A stretch of 6,324 nt of DNA. Source: Candidatus Delongbacteria bacterium (GTDB lineage: Bacteria; JAGOEH01). Below are positions 1-5,259 of this stretch, one piece after another. The notes beneath the pieces were generated by a model, which was given only the letters and a program-made list of their open reading frames with translations, ran no database searches and had not been told where the DNA came from. Positions within the stretch are counted from its first letter, which is position 1; each line of letters opens with the position of its first letter. The translations under genes were made by a program, and so were the position numbers. The DNA lies in assembly GCA_017997825.1 (NCBI GenBank), contig JAGOEH010000180.1, positions 1 through 6,324 of the forward strand. The letters run 5' to 3'.

Positions 1-512
1 CCTATAAGGAAAGCACCAGCTACAAGGTGGTGGATAAGACCAATTCATCGGAAGGGACCATGTATTTTATGGCTCCCAATCTGTACCGGGTGGAGAGTAA
101 GGAATTGGATGTTTATGCCAATGAGTTTCAGGTTTGGAACTACGATAAGAAGAACAAACAGACCATCATTCAAAAGCGCCAGCCCGGGGCCAATCCGATG
201 GAGTTGTTGATATTCAACAAGCAATTTATGGACCTGTATGAATTGGTCTCCGTTGAGTCAATCAAAATCGGTAAGCATGATACCCGGGAGTATCATTTTC
301 TAAAAACGGAGATGGCGGTCGCGTATCCGTTCACTGCCATCAAGGTTTACATCGGCAAGAAGAAAAACCAGCCGGTGCTGATCACGCTGGAAGATTCCAA
401 CCAGACTGTTACCCGGATTGAGATCAAAGAATTCAAAGAGAATATCAAGTTGGAACGTTCTTTTTTTGAGTACCCCAAAAAGGTAGGGGTAGAAGAAATC
501 AAGATGTTCTAA
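1..512 (+). CDS. lolA: LolA-like outer-membrane lipoprotein carrier, 5' end cut by the window
   Basis: Only the last 169 residues are present; the frame is open to the left edge (first full codon at position 3), so the true start and the signal peptide lie outside the window. LolA is the periplasmic chaperone that carries lipoproteins from the LolCDE complex in the inner membrane to the outer membrane. What points to this family is the order of beta-rich segments: SSEGTMYFMAPNLYRVES near residues 15-32, then an F-x-V-W-N-Y-D strand at 42-48, which match the usual 'G-x-F-x-F-x-P-x-x-x-R' and 'dG-x-x-W-x-Y-D' pattern. A typical LolA is about 200 residues, so roughly 30-60 residues, mainly the signal and the first helix, are missing. 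The C-terminal part (ANPMELLIF, then paired strands to FFEYPKKVGVEEI) also suits the LolA half-barrel. A different member of the LolA/LolB/RseB fold remains possible. The gene ends 16 nt before the next one, so read-through into the mutase genes is likely. Confidence 0.72.
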   Translation, partial: YKESTSYKVVDKTNSSEGTMYFMAPNLYRVESKELDVYANEFQVWNYDKKNKQTIIQKRQPGANPMELLIFNKQFMDLYELVSVESIKIGKHDTREYHFLKTEMAVAYPFTAIKVYIGKKKNQPVLITLEDSNQTVTRIEIKEFKENIKLERSFFEYPKKVGVEEIKMF

Positions 513-515
513 CAT

Positions 516-524
516 AAAGAGGAG
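516..524 (+). promoter_or_regulatory. Ribosome binding site of the small mutase-linked gene
   Basis: The purine run AAAGAGGAG ends 4 nt before the ATG at 529 and 7 nt before the ATG at 532. The AGGAG core is best spaced for the second ATG, so translation may begin at 532 rather than 529. This would remove only one methionine. Confidence 0.6.
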
Positions 525-528
525 AAAG

Positions 529-786
529 ATGATGACCGACCCATTCGCTTCGATTGTTGATGCGTTTGACATCGAAACCTTTATGTTGTGTGAGACCCAG
601 GAGGAAGGGAAATCCCTGATGCTGGATTTTTTGCGTCGGCTGGGGTTTGAAGATATCGATGTGGTTTCGAATGATTTCCGAGGATTTGGATCCCGGTTAC
701 GGGCCCGGGTTTATGTCAATCGTCCCGGGGCTGACTATACCTGGTTGCAGGACCCAGTCAATCAAGAGGGAGGAAACAGAGAATGA
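529..786 (+). CDS. Small acidic protein, possible small subunit or partner of the cobalamin mutase
   Basis: This 85-residue protein (84 if the ATG at 532 is used) is not firmly recognised. It has no signal peptide and no membrane segment, so it should be cytoplasmic. Residues 24-41 (QEEGKSLMLDFLRRLGFE) look like an amphipathic helix, followed by a probable strand-turn-strand with basic residues (RGFGSRLRARVYV). Its stop overlaps the start of the 609-aa mutase gene as ATGA, which usually means translational coupling and near-equal amounts of the two products. Ornithine aminomutase also has a small subunit (OraS, about 120 residues) encoded directly before the large one, and its 'LLRMGF' helix is loosely echoed here by 'FLRRLGF'. 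That likeness is short and could be chance. A small structural subunit, or an assembly factor, is the best inference; no catalytic motif is visible. Confidence 0.6.
   Translation: MMTDPFASIVDAFDIETFMLCETQEEGKSLMLDFLRRLGFEDIDVVSNDFRGFGSRLRARVYVNRPGADYTWLQDPVNQEGGNRE
768..774 (+). promoter_or_regulatory. Ribosome binding site of the cobalamin mutase gene
   Basis: GGGAGGA lies inside the end of the small gene, 8 nt before the ATG at 783. It is a strong site and supports that ATG over the next in-frame methionine (residue 8), so the mutase should be translated efficiently as well as by coupling. Confidence 0.7.
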
Positions 787-2612
787 CACCCAGACGAATC
801 CTAATGGTCCCCTATGATCCGGTCCATGATGTAGGACTGAAGGTCATCAAGCAGGAATTGGAAAAACGGGGGCATCCCACCCGGCTGTTGCCTCCCGATT
901 TAAAAAATGAAGATATTTTAAAAGAGATTACGGCTTTTCAGCCTGAGTATCTGCTCCTGAGCCGCACGCTGGGGTATGGTGTGGCGGAATTGTTGACCCG
1001 TTTTCTGGACATACTGGATGGAGCGGGGCTGCGTGACACCATGAAAATTGCCATCGGAGGCATGGCCGTCACCCGGTCGCTGGCGGCCGAACTTGGATTT
1101 GATATGGGATTCACCAAGGATGATCCGATCGAAACCCTGCTGGCTTATGTCGAGGAACGGGAGCCGGATTTGTCCAGGATCAGACCGGAAAAGAACAAGA
1201 TCGATCTGACGGAGGGTTATGGTTTCACGATTAATGATACTCGTTTTCAGCCGTTGTTGGAGGAGATCGCCGACAAAACCATCCAGGCTTACCGATCTTA
1301 TACCTCTCCCGGTATTGAACGGGCCAGGATTCGGCGGGAATGGATCCGGAGAAAACGGATGTCCGGAGGCAATCAGTTTGATTCGCAATCCATGATCCGT
1401 TCTTATCTTGAACATTCTGATGCTACCATCCGAGCTTTTTATGAGGAGGGGCGACTGCCGGCCAAAACCCGGTTTTTATCCGAGTTGGAACTTAAGAGGA
1501 TTCAGAGACTGGCCGATAGAATCAAGGGAAGCTTCGCCCCGGTCAATCTCCGTCATTATCGAAACCGTCCGGCCGTATTCACCCAATATGGAACCGGCTG
1601 CCCGCTGATGGATATTATGCATATTAAAACCAGCGAAGCGTGGGGTTCGGATGGTGTACTGCATTTCGATCCCTCCTGGGGTGCCCGGACCGAGGGTTTT
1701 TTAGCCGGTCATATTACGCACCAGGAGGATGGAACGGTCATGACCTTTGAGAATCTGGATCTGATTTCCAAGGTTCTCGAGCCCTATACCTTGTGGTCAA
1801 TTCGGGCCCACCGTGGGCTGAACACGCCCGAAACGGCCATGTTGGCCGGCGAGCTGGGCGCTGATCTGACTAAAATTAATCTGGTCTATGGAGCCCTGGG
1901 TGCCGGAACCGATCCGGAGCGGCTGGTTGTGGATGGGCTGGAGTGTCTGCGATACGCCGCGGAATATAAACTGCCGTATGACATCCCCACCAATGATGAA
2001 CTGTGTGGAGTCCCGGCCTATAAGGCCTATGCCGGGATGCTGATTGTCGCCTATCTGGGAATGAAACTCGAGGCCCAGCCGATTCTAAAGCCCCTCTTCT
2101 GTATCTCTCCGGAGGTGATGATCAATGGTCAAGCCGATCGGAACTATGTGGATTACAATATGGCCAAGATAGCGGCGCTGAGGCACATCATCGATTGCCC
2201 GGTCTGGCCGGGTGAACCGATCGGGTTTATTACCCATCAGGAGGAACGGATCCAATCTTCGACCACGACCTCAATGCATGCCCTGATCGCAGCCGGAGCC
2301 GGGGTAGATGCCGTTACGGTCGCATCCACCGATGAAGCCTATTCCCGGGGCCCAATCACCATCCCGGCAAAAACCGACACCTTGAGCGGATTGCGTGAAA
2401 TTTTCCGGGACAGCGGCACGGCCAATCTGCAGCCGACTCCACGCATGTCGGAATTTGCCGATCAATTGATCGAACAGATCCTGGGTGTCCTCCAATCCGC
2501 TGTTCAATACAGCCATCTGACTGAAATCATTCATAGCGGCGTATTGGGAGATTCAAAAGAGGGCGTTTACCCCGGACGAAACGGAAAAAACAGTGTCCGG
2601 TCCCTCTCCTGA
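783..2612 (+). CDS. Adenosylcobalamin-dependent mutase: N-terminal B12 domain fused to a glutamate-mutase-epsilon-like barrel
   Basis: A 609-residue cytoplasmic enzyme. Residues 4-125 form a B12-binding Rossmann domain: VHDVG (14-18) gives His15 as the likely lower cobalt ligand, SRTLGYG (60-66) matches the SxL loop, and IGG (91-93) is the glycine motif that holds the nucleotide tail. The usual Asp two residues before the His is Pro13 here, with Asp12 one place further back. From about residue 335 the chain can be matched, from memory, to the epsilon subunit of glutamate mutase: IRAHRGLNTPE (340-350) to its QARHGTPD, NGQ...IAALR (448-467), VTVASTDEAY (511-520) to its VIVKTPHEA, and YPGRNGKNSVRSL (596-608) to its C-terminal PVRDN-VRYL. 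Known members are two proteins, S (about 137 aa) and E (about 483 aa); 130 plus 480 residues here fits a fusion. The lysine 11 residues after the His, which binds PLP in ornithine and lysine aminomutases, is Leu26, so an aminomutase is unlikely. The substrate is unknown. The gene is coupled to the small gene before it. Confidence 0.8.
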   Translation: MTPRRILMVPYDPVHDVGLKVIKQELEKRGHPTRLLPPDLKNEDILKEITAFQPEYLLLSRTLGYGVAELLTRFLDILDGAGLRDTMKIAIGGMAVTRSLAAELGFDMGFTKDDPIETLLAYVEEREPDLSRIRPEKNKIDLTEGYGFTINDTRFQPLLEEIADKTIQAYRSYTSPGIERARIRREWIRRKRMSGGNQFDSQSMIRSYLEHSDATIRAFYEEGRLPAKTRFLSELELKRIQRLADRIKGSFAPVNLRHYRNRPAVFTQYGTGCPLMDIMHIKTSEAWGSDGVLHFDPSWGARTEGFLAGHITHQEDGTVMTFENLDLISKVLEPYTLWSIRAHRGLNTPETAMLAGELGADLTKINLVYGALGAGTDPERLVVDGLECLRYAAEYKLPYDIPTNDELCGVPAYKAYAGMLIVAYLGMKLEAQPILKPLFCISPEVMINGQADRNYVDYNMAKIAALRHIIDCPVWPGEPIGFITHQEERIQSSTTTSMHALIAAGAGVDAVTVASTDEAYSRGPITIPAKTDTLSGLREIFRDSGTANLQPTPRMSEFADQLIEQILGVLQSAVQYSHLTEIIHSGVLGDSKEGVYPGRNGKNSVRSLS

Positions 2613-2631
2613 TGCTCAGGTATCCCGGCAC

Positions 2632-3687
2632 ATGACAGCAATCGGATTTGCCGGAACAGCCAAGAATACCGGTAAGACGACCAGTCTAAACGCATTCCAC
2701 CATTTTCTCAGACAGCAGGGCTATCGGTGCTTGCTGACCTCGATCGGACTTGACGGAGAGGCTTACGATCAATTGACTTATCTTCCAAAACCTCGGATCG
2801 AAGTCTATCCGGGGGATTGGGTCATCACCGCCTCGGAGTGTTATTCTCATTCCCATGTCCCTTATCGCCGTCATCAGACGTTCCCTATCCACACCCCTTT
2901 GGGTGAACCGGCATTACTGGAGATCACCGGCCATGGTGATATACTGGTAGCAGGCCCCTCTACGGCCGGGAAACTTCAGACCATCCTGGATTCCCTCAGC
3001 GATTCAACCATCGATTATGTACTGGTAGATGGGGCCCTTAACCGACTGTTTCCGCTTTCTCTTTGTCACAAACTGGTTTTAACCACCGGAGCCGCCCGCA
3101 ATCTCAACCCCGCGCTTTTAGCCGATGAAATCCGATCCCTGACCCACTGGATCAATAGCTTTTCCCTGATCTCCCCCCCGGATTCCCTCATCCCCCCCGG
3201 ATTATATCGCCGTAACCAGTTGGTTCATCCGCTCGATTCCTCCCACACCCCCAATCTGGAGGAGAGAACCATTCACCGATTACTCGAAATCATGCAGGAG
3301 TGCCCGGATCACTATAGCCTGTCCTGGAACCGTCTGATTTTTTGGGATAGTCTGCAATCTATTCTATCTCCCGCCTGGGGTTCCACCACGCTTTCCATCC
3401 TGCTGGACCATCCCTTTTGTATCATGGGGGAAATTCGGGCATTTCCAGTTGAGCGGCTGGTCAAAGCCTCATCTGCCATCACACTTCTGGCCCGAAAGAT
3501 CACCCGCGTTATGCTGGTAACACTCAATCCCTTTTACCCCCAACCGGTATACGCCTCATATCGAAAAGGATCAATCGATACACATGATCTGCAAACCGCA
3601 TTCCATCAGGATTTGTCAATACCGGCTATCGATCTTCTCCGGATCGGCCCGGAGGATCAGGCAAGATTTTTCAGTCTACTGCTTTGA
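2632..3687 (+). CDS. P-loop NTPase, KamB-like candidate reactivase of the cobalamin mutase
   Basis: A 351-residue protein from the ATG at 2632. Residues 3-17 (AIGFAGTAKNTGKTT) are strand one plus a deviant Walker A with a signature lysine (K11) and K15-T16, as in the MinD/ParA/MobB class. The next conserved-looking parts are TSIGLDGE (36-43), KPRIEV (53-58), HTPLGE (87-92), VAGPS (106-110) and a Walker B-like DYVLVDGA (128-135). From memory this order resembles KamB, the reactivase subunit encoded with lysine 5,6-aminomutase, and the P-loop gene in ornithine-degradation clusters. Such proteins would use NTP hydrolysis to swap damaged cobalamin for fresh AdoCbl. The C-terminal 200 residues are not recognised. 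The MutS-like partner KamC is not in the window. An in-frame GTG at 2593 would add 13 residues and overlap the mutase end by 20 nt. The ATG is preferred because the P-loop fold begins right after it, although neither start has a strong ribosome site. The gene reads visibly richer in C than its neighbours. Confidence 0.68.
   Translation: MTAIGFAGTAKNTGKTTSLNAFHHFLRQQGYRCLLTSIGLDGEAYDQLTYLPKPRIEVYPGDWVITASECYSHSHVPYRRHQTFPIHTPLGEPALLEITGHGDILVAGPSTAGKLQTILDSLSDSTIDYVLVDGALNRLFPLSLCHKLVLTTGAARNLNPALLADEIRSLTHWINSFSLISPPDSLIPPGLYRRNQLVHPLDSSHTPNLEERTIHRLLEIMQECPDHYSLSWNRLIFWDSLQSILSPAWGSTTLSILLDHPFCIMGEIRAFPVERLVKASSAITLLARKITRVMLVTLNPFYPQPVYASYRKGSIDTHDLQTAFHQDLSIPAIDLLRIGPEDQARFFSLLL
3172..3203 (+). 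repeat. Two direct copies of a C7-containing 13-mer inside the P-loop gene
   Basis: TCCCCCCCGGATT occurs at 3172-3184 and again at 3191-3203, with 19 nt between starts. The offset is not a multiple of three, so the copies are read in different frames (SPPDS and IPPGL). Each holds a run of seven C, a possible slippage site. Confidence 0.85.
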
Positions 3688-3764
3688 TTCCGACTATGGA
3701 GAGATTCGGTTCCGGACCATAAGCACGCTCATGAATTGATTATCCAAACCAAAAGAAATGAAAA

Positions 3765-3786
3765 GAATTGGCAATTCCTCTTTTTT
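3765..3786 (+). terminator. Weak possible intrinsic terminator of the mutase operon
   Basis: GAATT-GGC-AATTC forms a short five-pair stem with a three-base loop, followed by CTC and six T. The stem is AT-rich and the T tract starts three bases late, so it would be a poor terminator. Its place, after the P-loop gene and just before a promoter, is the main support. Confidence 0.3.
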
Positions 3787-3789
3787 CAC

Positions 3790-3818
3790 TTGACAAAATT
3801 AGGATTTTATTATAAAAT
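3790..3818 (+). promoter_or_regulatory. Sigma-70 type promoter for the TPR operon
   Basis: An exact TTGACA (3790-3795) is followed by a 17-nt spacer and TAAAAT (3813-3818), five of six matches to the -10 consensus. The surrounding DNA is AT-rich. Transcription would begin near 3825, giving a leader of about 90 nt before the first TPR gene. No operator-like inverted repeat was seen around it, so constitutive expression is the simplest reading. Confidence 0.65.
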
Positions 3819-3904
3819 AAATTGATGTGTCTAAATCTTTATCACTATTCTATTTTTAATGCCGAAATGAGCAATGGAAATAGAGCAGCCCTTAACACAA
3901 TTAT

Positions 3905-3910
3905 GGAGGA
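3905..3910 (+). promoter_or_regulatory. Ribosome binding site of the first TPR gene
   Basis: GGAGGA lies 3 nt before the ATG at 3914. The spacing is short; the methionine at residue 4 (ATG at 3923) would be about 12 nt away, which is long, so 3914 is kept as the start. Confidence 0.55.
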
Positions 3911-3913
3911 ACC

Positions 3914-4690
3914 ATGTCTAGAATGTTTAAAACTTTGACTTTAATTTTAGCTTTGACCATATCGATCATGGCACAGCAAAGCAAAGTCGTCAAGGAAGTC
4001 CAGGATCCGACATTTAAGGGAAATATTGAGGCAGCTGAGGCTTATCGATTGGGCAATGATCACTACAGCAAGAATGAGATTGCCAAAGCCCTGGAGGCGT
4101 ATCAAAAATCCAATCAGCACGTTCCTAATAATCCCAAAGTATTGTATGCCATGGCCCTGTCTTATAAAAAGCTGGGCAATACCGCCAAAGCGATCGAATC
4201 AGCGAATGCGGCGGTAGCGGCTAACACTAACTACGACAAGGCGTTCAACCTATTGGGATCCATCTACATGGATTCCAAGCGCTTTTCGGATGCCTATAGT
4301 GCTTATCAGAAAGCCTCTCAGATCGACACAACCGAATACAAATATGCACTCAGTATGGCTAAAGCAGCTTTTTTTGGTGGGAATTACGACAATGCGGCCG
4401 CAGGTTTCAAAAAGACCTTGGGAATGAAGAAGGTTCCGGCCGGCAAAAAAGGTGAAATCTATGGACTACTGATCCGGACCAATCTGGATGCCGGGCAGTA
4501 TGACGATGTGATCAGTGTTTATAATCAGGATCCGGTGAATAAAAAGAATAAGAATTCCGGCTTGTACTACGGGGAAGCCCTGTATCGGCTGGGTAAGAAA
4601 CAGGAAGCCCTGGCGGTGTTTCAGGGATTAGCCGGTCAAAATGTACCGAGCGCCAAACAATGGGTTGAGAAGATTAAGAAAGAAAAATGA
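3914..4690 (+). CDS. Exported TPR-repeat protein
   Basis: A 258-residue protein with a signal peptide: basic start (MSRMFK), hydrophobic core LTLILALTISI (8-18), and a probable cut after Ala20 (IMA-QQ). The mature protein is therefore periplasmic or secreted. At least three TPR units follow, at about 40-74, 75-108 and 109-142, each with the G/A-L-Y-x-x-x-G and A-x-A-Y-x-K-A spacing. A less regular helical part runs to the end with a further TPR-like unit near 215-248 (SGLYYGEALYRLGKKQEALAVF). TPR stacks bind other proteins, and nothing here points to an enzyme. It is the first gene after the 3790 promoter, and its stop overlaps the next start as ATGA. The basic tail (VEKIKKEK) is notable. A specific role cannot be assigned; homologues in Bacteroidota-like genomes often serve as envelope scaffolds. 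Confidence 0.78.
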   Translation: MSRMFKTLTLILALTISIMAQQSKVVKEVQDPTFKGNIEAAEAYRLGNDHYSKNEIAKALEAYQKSNQHVPNNPKVLYAMALSYKKLGNTAKAIESANAAVAANTNYDKAFNLLGSIYMDSKRFSDAYSAYQKASQIDTTEYKYALSMAKAAFFGGNYDNAAAGFKKTLGMKKVPAGKKGEIYGLLIRTNLDAGQYDDVISVYNQDPVNKKNKNSGLYYGEALYRLGKKQEALAVFQGLAGQNVPSAKQWVEKIKKEK

Positions 4691-5259
4691 TCCGAGTCAA
4701 TCGTTTACTACTCTTCCTTTTGTCGATCTGTCTGGAACTGTGCTATGGACAGAATCAACCCATCGATACAGTAAAGAATATCGAAATACTCGGAAGACTG
4801 ATGGTGCTGGATAGCTTTGAACACTCGATGCAGGCTGAGTCGGAACTGATTGCCCAGCTTCAACAGGATTCAAGTCAGCTATTACCTTATTATTCATTGG
4901 GATTGTTGAATTTCAAGAATAAATCGTTTGCGAAAGCCCTGCAGTACACCAATGCGGGGCTCAGCAAAGCGACCAGCGGGATCGACAGCTTGCGGTTTAC
5001 CATGTTAAAGTCTGAGATACTGCTCTCCATGAAGCTTCCGGAAGATGCCATACAATGCTTCACCTGCATTACCGTTCAGGACTATCCATTATTCGTTTCA
5101 TATTATCATTACCTGATAGGACGATGCTATTTTCAGATGAAAGACATTGAGCAATCCAGAAATCACTTCACCCTGCTGAACCAAGATATTCGCTATAGTA
5201 AGCTGGCGGCTGCCTATTTGGAGAAGCTTGAAAGGTCAAATTTCAATGAAAATCAGTGA
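4687..5259 (+). CDS. Exported small TPR-like protein
   Basis: A 190-residue protein that begins inside the stop of the gene before it (ATGA), so it is translationally coupled. The N-terminus MIRVNRLLLFLLSICLELCYG is a signal peptide with a probable cut after Gly21 before QNQ. The cysteines in it do not fit a lipobox, so a soluble exported protein is more likely than a lipoprotein. Three degenerate TPR units are visible: about 65-98 (LLPYYSLGLLNFKNKSFAKA), 103-136 (RFTMLKSEILLSMKLPEDA) and 137-170 (VSYYHYLIGRCYFQMKDIEQ). It contains the cysteines C124, C127 and C147 in the mature part; C124 and C127 are spaced as CFTC. This could be a disulfide if the protein is periplasmic. Function is unknown. 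Being exported like its upstream neighbour suggests that the two act together. Confidence 0.74.
   Translation: MIRVNRLLLFLLSICLELCYGQNQPIDTVKNIEILGRLMVLDSFEHSMQAESELIAQLQQDSSQLLPYYSLGLLNFKNKSFAKALQYTNAGLSKATSGIDSLRFTMLKSEILLSMKLPEDAIQCFTCITVQDYPLFVSYYHYLIGRCYFQMKDIEQSRNHFTLLNQDIRYSKLAAAYLEKLERSNFNENQ
5231..5236 (+). promoter_or_regulatory. Ribosome binding site that decides the start of the third TPR gene
   Basis: AAAGGT is 9 nt before the ATG at 5246. The frame could also open at a TTG at 5228, but that has no suitable site in front of it, so the ATG is preferred. Confidence 0.5.

Noticed and set aside
300-572. Minus-strand open frame across the end of the lolA-like gene.
   Set aside because: It covers the antisense of two plus-strand genes that have good starts and motifs, and shows no recognisable protein features.
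918-1415. Long open frame on the minus strand inside the mutase gene.
   Set aside because: It is antisense to a clear conserved domain, has no ribosome site worth noting, and its translation resembles no family; it is a shadow of the coding frame.
783-2612. Annotating the large protein as D-ornithine 4,5-aminomutase large subunit (OraE).
   Set aside because: OraE has the B12 domain at the C-terminus and a PLP lysine 11 residues after the ligand histidine; here the domain is N-terminal and that position is Leu26. The barrel motifs fit the glutamate mutase epsilon subunit better.
3695-3721. TATGG ... CCATA inverted repeat just after the P-loop gene, considered as a terminator.
   Set aside because: Five pairs around a 17-nt interior and no T tract after it; too weak to list.
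3811-3816. TATAAA as the -10 box of the TPR promoter.
   Set aside because: It would leave only a 15-nt spacer from TTGACA; TAAAAT at 3813 gives the ideal 17.
3903-3938. Short 11-codon frame starting at an ATG that overlaps the first TPR gene start.
   Set aside because: It contains the ribosome site of the real gene and has none of its own, so it is probably not translated.
4687-4749. Lipoprotein signal in the second TPR protein, because of cysteines near the N-terminus.
   Set aside because: The residues before the cysteines (LSI-C, LEL-C) do not fit a lipobox, which needs Gly, Ala or Ser at the position just before Cys.
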